DNA from: Phycisphaerales bacterium | Lineage (GTDB): Bacteria; Planctomycetota; Phycisphaerae; Sedimentisphaerales; Anaerobacaceae | DNA: 47,149 nt | NCBI GenBank assembly: GCA_030602885.1 | Contig: JAUVYV010000028.1 | Location: forward strand, 1-47,149 | Direction: 5' to 3' | Program-made: the position numbers and the translations under genes | Part shown: piece after piece, positions 39,563 through 47,149 of the stretch | Layout of the letters: each line of letters starts with the position of its first letter | How positions within the stretch are numbered: the stretch's first letter is position 1 | Notes under the pieces: generated by a model | What the model saw: the letters and a program-made list of their open reading frames with translations, nothing else | What the model was told of the DNA's origin: nothing | Database searches by the model: none

Positions 39563-41299
39563 ATGAGGCGTCGGGAGTTTTTGAAGATGGCAGGGGGGGC
39601 AATGGCAGCAGCGGTGGGAGTGAGGCCATCATTTGGCGGTGAGGGAGCAGGGAAGTTGTGGGAGACGGCGTTTATGGATGGGAGGAAGCTCGCGTATCGG
39701 AATCAGAATCGTTCGACGGTTGTTTGTCAAAACGGCATTGTGTGTGCGAGTCAGCCGTTAGCGAGTATTGCGGGGGTCGATATTCTCAAGGCCGGCGGTA
39801 ATGCGATTGATGCTGCGGTGTGTGCGAATGCGGTGCTGAGCGTGGTTGAGCCGATGAGCTGCGGGCCGGGGGGTGATTTGTTTGCAATTGCGTGGATTGA
39901 GAAGGACAGGAAACTGTACGGGCTGAATGCGAGCGGGCGGTCGCCGTATGACTGGAGTCTGGCCGATGCAAAGGCAATGAGGCTTGAGCAGATTCCTCTA
40001 TACAGTCCGCTTTCCTGGTCTGTGCCGGGGTGCGTGAGTGGGTGGGGTGCGCTTCTCGATAGGTTCGGCAAGAGAAGTATGGCTAAAGTTCTGGAGGCGG
40101 CGATACATTATGCGCGTGATGGTTTTGGCGTCTCACCGGTGATTGCGTGGGGGGCGATTGACGGAGAGAAGTATCCGAGTTTAGGCAAGACGTTTATGCC
40201 GGGCGGGAAGAGCGTCAGGTATGGAGAGATATTCAAGAATGCTGATATGGCGGAGTTCTTCGCGGTCATCGCTAAAGGCGGAGCAAAAGCTTTTTATGAG
40301 GGCCAGATTGCCGAGCGGATTGTGAAGTTCTCGGCCGAGCAAGGCGGGCGGTTTTCTATGCGGGACTTTGCCGAGCATAAGGTGAGCTGGGTCGAGCCGG
40401 TAAGCTCGAACTATCGCGGGTACGATGTGTGGGAGCTGCCGCCGAACGGCCAGGGGATAGCGGCGCTGCAGATACTGAATCTGTTGGAGCATTTTGATAT
40501 TGCAGGTTTGGGGGCGAATTCGGCGGAGCAGCTTCATCTGTTTATCGAGGCGAAGAAATTGGCGTTCGAGGACCGGGCGGTGTATTACGCGGATATGGAT
40601 TTTGCGGACGTGCCGGTCAAGCGGCTCATCTCGAAAGAGTATGCGGCTGAGCGGGCCAAGCTGATTGATCCGAAGCGTGCGGCGAGGCAGGTGAAGGCGG
40701 GGAGGTTGACGGGGACGGGGGATACGGTATATCTGACGGCGGCGGATAAGGAGGGGAATATGGTTTCGCTGATACAGAGTATATATCATCATTGGGGTTC
40801 GCATTACGTGCCGGACGGACTGGGTTTTGCGCTTCAGAATCGTGGACAGATGTTCTCGCTGAATGCGGGGGATTTTAACAAGCTTGAGCCGCATAAGCGG
40901 CCTTTCCATACGATTATACCGGGGTTCGTGACGAAGGCCGGCGAGCCGGTGTTTTCGTTCGGCGTGATGGGGGGTTCCTTTCAGCCGCAGGGACATGCAC
41001 AGGTTTTGATGAATATCATCGATTTCGGGATGTCGGTGCAGCAGGCGGGCGAACAGCCGAGGGTGATGCATAATGAAAGCTCGACGCCGACGGGATTGAA
41101 GATGGTCGGCGGCGGCAGTGTGTCTCTGGAACGCGGGATTGGTGATGTGGTAAGAGAAAAGTTGGCTGCAATGGGACATAAGCTCACCGCTGGCGTCGGT
41201 GTCTTCGGGGGTTATCAGGGGATATGGCGAAAGGGAAATCCGCGGCGATATTTCGGGGGCAGCGACCCACGCAAAGATGGCTGCGCGATAGGATATTAG
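39563..41299 (+). CDS. ggt: Gamma-glutamyltransferase-family protein, Tat-exported
   Basis: 578 residues. The N-terminus MRRREFLKMAGGAMAAAVG is a Tat signal. The precursor pattern of Ntn-hydrolases is present: the nucleophile Thr388 lies in GTGDTVYLTAADKEGNMVS, the position equivalent to Thr391 of E. coli Ggt; SCGPGGDLFAI and QPQGHAQVLMN are conserved substrate-side motifs. It should self-cleave into two chains and hydrolyse or transfer gamma-glutamyl groups such as in glutathione. GGAGG (39550-39554) sits 8 nt before ATG 39563. Third gene of the pfp operon, an odd partner for it. Confidence 0.93.
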   Translation: MRRREFLKMAGGAMAAAVGVRPSFGGEGAGKLWETAFMDGRKLAYRNQNRSTVVCQNGIVCASQPLASIAGVDILKAGGNAIDAAVCANAVLSVVEPMSCGPGGDLFAIAWIEKDRKLYGLNASGRSPYDWSLADAKAMRLEQIPLYSPLSWSVPGCVSGWGALLDRFGKRSMAKVLEAAIHYARDGFGVSPVIAWGAIDGEKYPSLGKTFMPGGKSVRYGEIFKNADMAEFFAVIAKGGAKAFYEGQIAERIVKFSAEQGGRFSMRDFAEHKVSWVEPVSSNYRGYDVWELPPNGQGIAALQILNLLEHFDIAGLGANSAEQLHLFIEAKKLAFEDRAVYYADMDFADVPVKRLISKEYAAERAKLIDPKRAARQVKAGRLTGTGDTVYLTAADKEGNMVSLIQSIYHHWGSHYVPDGLGFALQNRGQMFSLNAGDFNKLEPHKRPFHTIIPGFVTKAGEPVFSFGVMGGSFQPQGHAQVLMNIIDFGMSVQQAGEQPRVMHNESSTPTGLKMVGGGSVSLERGIGDVVREKLAAMGHKLTAGVGVFGGYQGIWRKGNPRRYFGGSDPRKDGCAIGY

Positions 41300-41369
41300 T
41301 GTTCGGCGGACAGCGTTCAGGGACTGCCGCGTCGCCCCGACAAGTCGGGATTCCTCGCAACGACAGAGG

Positions 41370-41468
41370 TCATATAAAGTCGTGTTTTTCTTTTTCACTG
41401 AGGGCTTCGTTTAGTGAGCCGGAGCGGAAGGCCCGGAGGGCGAGAGTTGTGAACTCAAAGGCAAACAT
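41370..41468 (-). pseudogene. Orphan larE 3'-end fragment
   Basis: On the minus strand 32 codons read FEFTTLALRAFRSGSLNEAL then SEKEKHDFI and stop. This matches the C-terminus of the intact LarE encoded at 42152-42991 (FKYVTLDLQGFRSGSLNEAL then SDSQKKKSI). The rest of the gene is missing. It shares an exact 31-bp stretch (41400-41430) with the intact gene's 3' end (42182-42212), in the same orientation, and the hicAB pair lies between the two. Confidence 0.75.
41400..41430. repeat. 31-bp direct repeat, left copy
   Basis: Identical to 42182-42212. Both encode the FRSGSLNEAL segment of LarE on the minus strand and bracket the hicAB genes. Confidence 0.85.
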
Positions 41469-41483
41469 TTTTTAAATTTACGC

Positions 41484-41512
41484 TTGACTTGCAGTATCAT
41501 TAGTGGTACTAT
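41484..41512 (+). promoter_or_regulatory. hicAB promoter with embedded palindrome
   Basis: TTGACT (41484-41489), 17-bp spacer, TACTAT (41507-41512). The predicted start of transcription coincides with the hicA ATG at 41519, implying a leaderless message. An 18-bp imperfect palindrome (41493-41510; half-sites AGTA and TACT, 14 of 18 positions symmetric) spans the spacer and -10, a likely HicB operator. Confidence 0.6.
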
Positions 41513-41518
41513 TTAAGT

Positions 41519-41770
41519 ATGGCAGGTGTCGATGATATTTTAAGGAAGATGCAGAGCAATCCGAAAGGGATACGCTTCAAAGACCTGTGCCGAGTGTGTG
41601 ACCATTACTTCGGAACTGTCAGGCAGGGCGGGACAAGCCATAGAATCTACCGGACGCCCTGGGATGGTGACCCTCGCGTCAACATCCAGAATGACAAAGG
41701 TAAGGCCAAGGCGTATCAGGTAAAACAGGTACTCAAAGCCGTCAAGAGGTTGAAAAATGAAAAAGCATAA
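41519..41770 (+). CDS. hicA: HicA-family toxin (mRNA interferase)
   Basis: 83 residues. The double-stranded-RNA-binding-like HicA fold is recognisable: an N-terminal helix, then GIRFKDLCRVCDHYFG, the strand with the catalytic His (RQGGTSHRIYRTPW) and the closing helix YQVKQVLKAVKRL. It is expected to cleave mRNA and stop growth unless bound by HicB. The end overlaps the hicB start by 14 nt. No ribosome-binding site is seen; see the leaderless promoter upstream. Confidence 0.88.
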   Translation: MAGVDDILRKMQSNPKGIRFKDLCRVCDHYFGTVRQGGTSHRIYRTPWDGDPRVNIQNDKGKAKAYQVKQVLKAVKRLKNEKA

Positions 41771-42092
41771 GGTAGTCGACCATTATACGTATCGTGTGAT
41801 TTGGTCCGAAGAGGATAAGCAGTGCGTCGGGCTGTGTGCGGAGTTTCCAAGTTTAAGCTGGCTTGCCTCAACCCCGGAACAGGCACTGAGAGGAATCCGC
41901 AGAGTGGTATCCAATGTCATTAGGGATATGGAATCAAGCAGTGAATCTATCCCGGTGCCACTTTCAGGGAAAAAGTACAGTGGTAAGTTCATGGTGAGAG
42001 TGCCGCCGGAAGTACATCGGCAACTCGCAATAGAGGCCGCAGAGGAAGACATAAGTCTGAACCGGCTGGTGAGCTCCAAACTGTCTTCATAA
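41757..42092 (+). CDS. hicB: HicB-family antitoxin
   Basis: 111 residues: an N-terminal degenerate RNase-H-like domain (YTYRVIWSEEDKQCVGLCAEFPSLSWLASTPEQAL) and a C-terminal ribbon-helix-helix DNA-binding part (KFMVRVPPEVHRQLAIEAAEEDISLNRLVSSKL). It should neutralise HicA and repress the promoter at 41484-41512 through the palindrome there. Translationally coupled to hicA by the 14-nt overlap. Confidence 0.9.
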   Translation: MKKHKVVDHYTYRVIWSEEDKQCVGLCAEFPSLSWLASTPEQALRGIRRVVSNVIRDMESSSESIPVPLSGKKYSGKFMVRVPPEVHRQLAIEAAEEDISLNRLVSSKLSS

Positions 42093-42151
42093 AGTATCGG
42101 CGAGGTGGGAGAGACGGGGTGTGCGGTGGCAACCGCAGCCAAAGGTCGTGG

Positions 42152-42991
42152 CTAAATACTCTTTTTCTTTTGGGAGTCGGAGAGGGCTTCGTTTAGTGAG
42201 CCGGAGCGGAAGCCCTGGAGGTCGAGGGTGACGTACTTGAAGCCGAGGGACTTTAGTTTTTCGATGATTTGTAAGCGGGCGGGCTCAGTCATTACCTTGT
42301 CGAAATCCTTGGGGTGGACCTCGATTCGGGCTATTGTATCGTGATGACGGAGGCGGAATTCGACGAGGCCGAAGGTACGCAGGAAGTTTTCGGCTTCGTC
42401 GATTTGCTTCAGGCGCTGTTCGGTGACTTCGAGGCCATAGGTGATTCGCGAGGCGAGGCAGGGTGACGATGGGATATCGGCGGTGGGGAGATTCAGTTGT
42501 CTGCTTAATCGGCGGATGTCGTCTTTTGTGAGCTTTGCTTCTGCGAGTGGAGAGCGGATACCGAAGGCCTTTATTGCGCGGTTGCCGGGACGGAAGTCGT
42601 CGAGGTCGTCGAAGTTGGTGCCGAAGATGACGTGATTTAGCCCCTTGTCTTTGGCGATGTCGAGCAGTGTCTGGCAGATGTGGCTCTTGCAGTGGAAGCA
42701 GCGGTCGGCTTTGTTGGCGATAAATCTGGGGTCGTTCAGCTCGTCGCTATCGACGACCTGGAGTTCTGCGCCAATCTGCTTTGTGGTCTCTTTCGCCCGT
42801 GCAAGCTGATGGGTTGGCTCCGCGGCGCCGGCGCTTATGCAGGCCAGCACCTTCTCTGCGCCCAGCGTATCGACGGTAACCTTAAGCAGAAATGTGCTGT
42901 CAACACCGCCGGAGTATGCAACGAGGACGGAGCAGAGGTCCTTTAGTATCTGCTGGAGCTTATCGTATTTTTTTTCGAGTGATTCGATCAT
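42152..42991 (-). CDS. larE: LarE-type ATP-dependent sacrificial sulfur transferase
   Basis: PP-loop enzyme that in the Lactiplantibacillus model donates its own cysteine sulfur to build the nickel-pincer cofactor of lactate racemase. PP-loop SGGVDST is at 27-33 and the motif around the sacrificial cysteine is PCLASRITYG with Cys178. There is also a CFHC pair (98-101). 279 residues from ATG 42991; the frame upstream to 43330 reads antisense of the next gene. No larA, larB or larC lies in this window, so the sulfur acceptor may be different. Its partner gene ends 4 nt before the start. Confidence 0.88.
   Translation of the reverse strand: MIESLEKKYDKLQQILKDLCSVLVAYSGGVDSTFLLKVTVDTLGAEKVLACISAGAAEPTHQLARAKETTKQIGAELQVVDSDELNDPRFIANKADRCFHCKSHICQTLLDIAKDKGLNHVIFGTNFDDLDDFRPGNRAIKAFGIRSPLAEAKLTKDDIRRLSRQLNLPTADIPSSPCLASRITYGLEVTEQRLKQIDEAENFLRTFGLVEFRLRHHDTIARIEVHPKDFDKVMTEPARLQIIEKLKSLGFKYVTLDLQGFRSGSLNEALSDSQKKKSI
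42182..42212. repeat. 31-bp direct repeat, right copy
   Basis: Right-hand copy of 41400-41430, within the 3' end of the intact larE gene. Confidence 0.85.
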
Positions 42992-42995
42992 AGGA

Positions 42996-43430
42996 TTATA
43001 GTACCTCGTCAAGAATCTCAGTGGTGGTTTTGACCAGATCGACACAAACCGTTTTGAACAGGTTGTTGTCCTTAGCGTGCTGCATACCTTCGGTGGTGGT
43101 GATGTCGCAGCCGATGAGGTCTTTGCAGGTGAACGAGTTGTGGCGGGCTTTGAATTTTTGTGCGAATTTGGCGACGTATTCGTATGTTCTGGTCTTTGCG
43201 TCCTTGTCCTGTGGTTTGTATCGGCCGAATTTGAGGCCGATGGCCATGATGGCGCCTGTGACGGCGCCGCAGGTCTGGCCGAGGTGCATACCGCCGCCAA
43301 AGCCGGTTGAAATCTTAAGGGCTGTGTCACGGTCCAGGCCGAACTTCTCGCAATAGGACACCAACACCGCTTGTGAACAGGAGAAGCCCTGGTTGAAAAT
43401 CTTTATTGCCTCTTCGGAGTTAGTGCTCAT
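42996..43430 (-). CDS. C_GCAxxG_C_C family protein
   Basis: 144 residues of the cysteine-motif family named for C_GCAxxG_C_C: an N-terminal GFSCSQAVL, then GFGGGMHLGQTCGAVTGA, TCKDLIGCD and a final VCVDLV. The conserved cysteines suggest a redox or metal-binding role; the family is often found beside oxidoreductases but lacks a defined activity. AAAGGA precedes ATG 43430. It is the first gene of a two-gene operon with larE (4-nt gap), linking it to sulfur or metal handling. Confidence 0.85.
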   Translation of the reverse strand: MSTNSEEAIKIFNQGFSCSQAVLVSYCEKFGLDRDTALKISTGFGGGMHLGQTCGAVTGAIMAIGLKFGRYKPQDKDAKTRTYEYVAKFAQKFKARHNSFTCKDLIGCDITTTEGMQHAKDNNLFKTVCVDLVKTTTEILDEVL

Positions 43431-43557
43431 ATTCGCTTTGTCCTTTCACTTCTTATACTACATCGCCAGGGGAGTGTCTTGCTCACCAAGGGGATTATAC
43501 AGGAATCGTCGGTGGGTTCAAACTGTGTCTTTGGGTGCTGAGGATTTGCCGCGATAC

Positions 43558-43629
43558 AGCCGATGGTGGGAATCGAACCCACAACCCCAGCTTTACGAAA
43601 GCTGTGCTCTACCGTTGAGCCACATCGGC
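43558..43629 (-). tRNA. tRNA-Thr (anticodon CGT)
   Basis: 72 nt on the minus strand: acceptor GCCGATG/CATCGGC, D-stem GCTC/GAGC, anticodon stem CAGCT/AGCTG around TTCGTAA, T-stem GTGGG/CCCAC with loop TTCGATT. CCA is not encoded. Reads ACG codons. Confidence 0.95.
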
Positions 43630-43641
43630 GAACTGGTGAAT

Positions 43642-43670
43642 ATGATAGCGGTTATATCGTCATGTGTAAA
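43642..43670 (-). promoter_or_regulatory. Promoter of tRNA-Thr
   Basis: On the minus strand TTTACA (43670-43665), 17-bp spacer, TATCAT (43647-43642), 12 nt before the tRNA 5' end. Confidence 0.6.
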
Positions 43671-43843
43671 CAGGTAGGTTAAGTGAAATCATAAGGCCTT
43701 GGGGCGTCGAAATTCGAAATCCTAAACAAACCCAAATGACCAAAGTTTGAATGTTCAAAAACAGAGGGAGGGGATATGCGTTGACCGGAAGGCGCAGGTG
43801 GGGTATGTTGAGGGGGATTTGAGGGTAATTAAGGAGATTTGGT

Positions 43844-46648
43844 ATGCGCTGGTATGGTTTGAGCTGTGTGGGATTGGCCATTTTTCTCGCGAGTGGGGTT
43901 GCGTTTGGTTCGGGGGCGGCAGAGAAGGCGTTTGTTGAAGGGGTCGAATTTGAGCGGTCGATACCGACGGCGGAATCCGTCATCGGGCATGGTGTTGGTG
44001 AAAAGGCGGTGCGGTACGATGTGCTTGTCGAATACATGAAGGCGCTGGCGGGGGCGAGCGATAAGGTGATACTAACGCCTTACGGCGAAAGCCACGAGGG
44101 GCGGACGCTTTATTATCTTACGATTACGAGCAAGGCCAATCACGAGCGACTTGAGAAGATAAGAAGCGATAATGTGAAGCTCTCGGACCCGCGGAAGCTA
44201 AGCGCCGGGGAGGAGAAAAAGCTTATCAACACAGGGGCGGCGGTTGCGTGGCTGAACTACAGTATTCACGGTGATGAGCTTTCGAGCACCGACGCAGCCG
44301 TTTACTTAGTGTATCATTTAGCGGCGGCGAAGGATGTGCAAACGCGAAAGCTCCTGGAGGAAGTCGTAGTTCATATAAATCCTTTAGTGAACCCGGACGG
44401 GCGAGAGAGATACTTAAGTCACTTAGAGCAGTTGACGGGGGTTGTTTCGAGTCCGGATTATCAATCGATGCAGCATCAGGCGCTGTGGTCGAGGGGGCGC
44501 GGAAATCACTACCTGTTTGATTTGAACCGTGACTGGCTTGTTCAGAATCAGCCGGAGGTGCGACCTCTGGCGGCGGAGATTCTGAAATGGAATCCGCATC
44601 TGTTAGTGGATTCACACGAGCAGGGGCCGTACGATACGTATCTGTTTGAACCGCCACGGGAACCGACGAATGTTCAGCAATCAGAGAAGGTGCTTGCGTG
44701 GCGCAGGCGGTTTGGCCAGGAGCAGGCGGAGGCATTCAACCGGTACGGGTGGAGCTACTATACGAAGGAATGGTACTCGGACTGGGGTCCGATGTATACG
44801 AACTCGTGGGCGAGCTTGCTGGGCTCTGTCGGGCTGCTCTACGAGCAGGCGCGGGTGAACGCGGCGTCGGTGAAGTATCCGACGGGGCATGAGATAAGCT
44901 ATCGCGAGACGGTACACCATCATATTGTAAGCTCATTGGCGAATCTGGAAACACTGCGATCGAACCGCAAACAGATTTTGAGTGACTTTTTGTCCGACCG
45001 CAAGTGGGCACTCAGCGAGCAGGCCGAAGCCGAGGGAATATTGCTTTTGCCGCCAGTGGAAGATGAGTCGAGATGGGGACGCCTTGTGGAATTGATTGAA
45101 CGACAGGGCATCGAGGCCGAGTATGCAACGTCGAGTTTTGAAGCAAGTGGCTTGACAGACGTATGGGGCAACAAGACAGCGAGCAAGCGGATGCCGGCGG
45201 GGACAGTCGTAGTCAAGTCGGCCCAGCCGCATCGACGGATGCTGCACGCTCTGTTCGATTTTGACCCACGTATGCAGGAGAGCTTCCTTTTGAAGGAACG
45301 CAAGGAATTGGAGACTCGGCGACCGAGCAAGATATATGACGTGACGACGTGGAATCTGCCGATGGCGTGGGGTCTGGAGTGCTACCGGGCAAAGGAGATA
45401 TCCGATGCGAAGCTGACATTGAGACCGGCACAGCAGAAGGAACGGGTGGGGGAATTGTCTGAAAGCAGCTATGGGTATCTGATTGATTTTTGCAACTCGG
45501 ACGTGTATTCGGTTTTAGTTCGGCTGTTTGAGAAGCAGTGTTATCCGAGGATTGCGAAGAAGGCGTTTGAGATTGGTGGCGGCAAGTACAAGGCGGGGAC
45601 GGTCCTGCTTCGCGGGCATGAGAATCCGGGGAATCTGTTAAAAGCTCTTAGTGTAATCGCTTCGGATTTTGCCATTGATATTCGAAGGGCAGACAGCGCG
45701 CTGGCAGAGGAGGGCCCTGACCTTGGCGGGCGGGAGTTTGTATTGCTCGGCGAACCGAAAGTGGCGATAGCGTCGCAGTGGCCTATCCGGTCAACCTCGT
45801 TCGGGTCGGCATGGTTTCTACTTGATAACATGCTTCGGCTGCAATGCTCGCCGATCAATATTCAGAGCATCGGCAATATTGACCTTCGAAAATACAATGT
45901 GGTTATCCTGCCTGACAGCGGAGGTCTCGGGCGTGTAGTCAATGCCGAGGCCGTCAAGAAGATTAAGAGATGGGTCGAGGCCGGGGGGACGCTGATTTGT
46001 GTGGGCGGCTCGGCGGCGTTTGCGGCTGACAAAGACCGTGAACTCTCATCAGTACGTTTGCGGCGCGACGTACTGGATAAACTTGACGAATACGAAGAGG
46101 CAGTTAAGCACGAGAAGGGAGCAAGGGACATCAAGATCGATGCGAATGAGATTTGGGCGAGTCGGGCGGTCGAGGAGCCGAACGTCGAGTGCGAAAAAGG
46201 TGAGGAAGAAAGAAGCGAAAAATCCGAGGGAAAGGACGATATCGAGAAACTCAAACGTACGGACGAGTGGCAGCGGATATTCAGCCCGAGGGGTGCATTT
46301 GTGAGAAGTGTGGTCGATACGGAACACTGGCTTGGCTTTGGCCTGACGGATACGCTGGCGGTGATGTTCATGGGTGACCGCGCGTTTATGTCAAAATACC
46401 CGGTTTCGACGCCGGTTCGGCTTTGTGAAAAGGAAGAGCTGCGATTAAGCGGGCTGCTTTGGCCGGAGGTGAGGGAGCGAGTTGCCGATTCCGCTTTCGC
46501 GACGGTCGAGTCGGTGGGACGGGGACAGATGATTTTGTTTGCAACCGACCCGACATTTCGAACTTGGCTTGCAGCGGAACAGCGACTGTTTTTCAACGCC
46601 GTATTGCTGGGCCCTGGGATGGGGACGGATCAGCCGATGCCCTGGTGA
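43844..46648 (+). CDS. Secreted M14-family zinc carboxypeptidase, large multi-domain
   Basis: 934 residues with a signal peptide (MRWYGLSCVGLAIFLASGVAFG). The zinc ligands are H142 and E145 (SIHGDELS) and H258 (LVDSHEQG), with NPDGRERY and FDLNRDW between, all typical of M14 metallocarboxypeptidases; a Glu in LYEQARVN may be the catalytic one. A C-terminal region (about 675-730) has a GATase/ThuA-like flavodoxin fold (NVVILPDSGGLG, AGGTLICVGG). A charged Glu/Lys-rich loop lies around 780-805. AAGGAG (43831-43836) sits 7 nt before ATG. It probably digests peptides outside the cytoplasm. Confidence 0.9.
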   Translation: MRWYGLSCVGLAIFLASGVAFGSGAAEKAFVEGVEFERSIPTAESVIGHGVGEKAVRYDVLVEYMKALAGASDKVILTPYGESHEGRTLYYLTITSKANHERLEKIRSDNVKLSDPRKLSAGEEKKLINTGAAVAWLNYSIHGDELSSTDAAVYLVYHLAAAKDVQTRKLLEEVVVHINPLVNPDGRERYLSHLEQLTGVVSSPDYQSMQHQALWSRGRGNHYLFDLNRDWLVQNQPEVRPLAAEILKWNPHLLVDSHEQGPYDTYLFEPPREPTNVQQSEKVLAWRRRFGQEQAEAFNRYGWSYYTKEWYSDWGPMYTNSWASLLGSVGLLYEQARVNAASVKYPTGHEISYRETVHHHIVSSLANLETLRSNRKQILSDFLSDRKWALSEQAEAEGILLLPPVEDESRWGRLVELIERQGIEAEYATSSFEASGLTDVWGNKTASKRMPAGTVVVKSAQPHRRMLHALFDFDPRMQESFLLKERKELETRRPSKIYDVTTWNLPMAWGLECYRAKEISDAKLTLRPAQQKERVGELSESSYGYLIDFCNSDVYSVLVRLFEKQCYPRIAKKAFEIGGGKYKAGTVLLRGHENPGNLLKALSVIASDFAIDIRRADSALAEEGPDLGGREFVLLGEPKVAIASQWPIRSTSFGSAWFLLDNMLRLQCSPINIQSIGNIDLRKYNVVILPDSGGLGRVVNAEAVKKIKRWVEAGGTLICVGGSAAFAADKDRELSSVRLRRDVLDKLDEYEEAVKHEKGARDIKIDANEIWASRAVEEPNVECEKGEEERSEKSEGKDDIEKLKRTDEWQRIFSPRGAFVRSVVDTEHWLGFGLTDTLAVMFMGDRAFMSKYPVSTPVRLCEKEELRLSGLLWPEVRERVADSAFATVESVGRGQMILFATDPTFRTWLAAEQRLFFNAVLLGPGMGTDQPMPW

Positions 46649-47149
46649 GGCGGTGCCGTTTCTATTATGTTACTCAGACTGACCGATACCCGCCCCGCCA
46701 CACGAATGGCGGGTAAATTTCGCGGGCACATGCTTCATTTTTTAGACGCTGATTTACCCCTGCCCGCCGGCCCGCCAAAAAGACGGGGGGCAAGCTGCGC
46801 TCTGAAATTGGGTTTGAATTGGGTTCGTTTTTTTGCGGCCCGAAGGTTATATATTTTACGTAATCCCTTTTCTTGTATGGAGTTAGGTTCATTTTGGGGT
46901 TTTCGGAAATTGGGTTCGTTTTGGGTTCGTTTTGGGTTCGTTTTTCACCGTTCGGAGGGGTGAATATTTTTCGTAAATCCTTTTCAGGTATAGAGTTAAG
47001 CTCATTGTGGGCCTTGTGAAAATTGGGTTCGTTTTGCATAAAAAGGTCGATTTGTAGAGAATTCTCGACAGATGTAGAGGGGCGAGAGAGGAGAAATCAA
47101 AGTGCAAAGTGTAAAATGCAAAATTGCGGAATCCCGACGGGGTCGGGAT
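46649..47149. other. Gene-free, repeat-filled right end
   Basis: After the carboxypeptidase stop there is GC-rich boilerplate with CCCGCC/GGCGGG words (46690-46795), then the inverted NEPN repeat tail, and at the extreme end a hairpin ATCCCGAC/GTCGGGAT (47131-47138/47142-47149, loop GGG). No gene is supported. Confidence 0.65.
46801..47060 (-). repeat. Repeated transcription unit (NEPN repeat), copy C, inverted
   Basis: Reverse complement of the tail part of copies A and B: it contains the same CGACCTTTTTATGCAAAACG start, the AATTTTCACAAGGCCCACAA segment, the decamer AAACGAACCC four or more times, and the second unit with TAAAATATATAACC. The promoter and ORF half is not present; homology fades beyond about 47060 into unrelated sequence, so this copy is 5'-truncated. 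Confidence 0.65.

Noticed and set aside
40181-41398. 405-codon antisense frame opposite ggt
   Set aside because: Arg/His/Pro-rich shadow frame; the plus-strand gene has a Tat signal, ribosome-binding site and all family motifs.

Overview
The window looks like a chromosomal contig from a planctomycete, most likely of the class Phycisphaerae (Sedimentisphaerales-like). This is inferred from protein styles (Tat-dependent sulfatase remnant, GH28-like and corrinoid-methyltransferase-like proteins, TPR membrane glycosyltransferase-like protein, split CoaB and CoaC), from the high density of intergenic boilerplate repeats, and from coding regions that are GC-rich except for one AT-rich island. No rRNA or phylogenetic marker beyond tRNAs is present, so the taxonomic call is moderate.

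Layout. 1-1304 is a gene-free repeat field: three copies of a two-hairpin element with different stem sequences, degenerate AATCYGTG micro-repeats, and a repeated transcription unit with a perfect TTGACA-17-TATAAT promoter. 1.3-3.4 kb holds a zinc-ribbon/PH-domain membrane protein, a mini-lipoprotein, an Isf-type flavoprotein and a DNA alkyltransferase. 3.6-9.0 kb is a long housekeeping run on the plus strand: pheA, tpiA, secG, yicC, gmk, rpoZ, coaC, coaB. 9.0-11.1 kb is a translationally coupled metallopeptidase plus ATP-grasp pair. 11.2-14.0 kb has a collapsed sulfatase gene and a TPR membrane protein. 14.0-17.0 kb is purB-pyrE and an aldo/keto reductase; 17.2-19.9 kb a zinc/corrinoid-type methyltransferase-like protein and a GH28-like enzyme. 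19.9-24.0 kb is a minus-strand membrane group: psd, pssA, an unknown anchored protein and a site-2-type protease.

24.0-27.1 kb is an AT-rich accessory island (DUF2971 protein, an unknown 286-residue protein, a nuclease-fold protein) with related linker sequences between genes. 27.1-28.8 kb is a second repeat field: an FN3-like gene remnant, a four-copy direct repeat, another two-hairpin element, a second copy of the repeated transcription unit, then tRNA-Arg. 29.2-33.0 kb carries lhgO, priA and tRNA-Pro. 33.3-41.3 kb contains a lipoprotein and a sugar-phosphate block: galE, a hexokinase-family kinase, PPi-type phosphofructokinase, a two-SIS-domain isomerase-like protein, and a Tat-exported gamma-glutamyltransferase. 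41.4-43.4 kb has a hicAB toxin-antitoxin pair lying between an orphan larE 3' end and an intact larE, the latter paired with a C_GCAxxG_C_C family gene. tRNA-Thr, a 934-residue M14 carboxypeptidase and a third, inverted copy of the repeated unit close the window.

Together the core genes cover phenylalanine synthesis, central glycolysis, coenzyme A synthesis, purine/pyrimidine synthesis, PE synthesis and replication restart. The most unusual content is the repeat biology (covarying two-hairpin elements and the consensus-promoter units), the metallopeptidase/ATP-grasp pair, and the larE/hicAB rearrangement.
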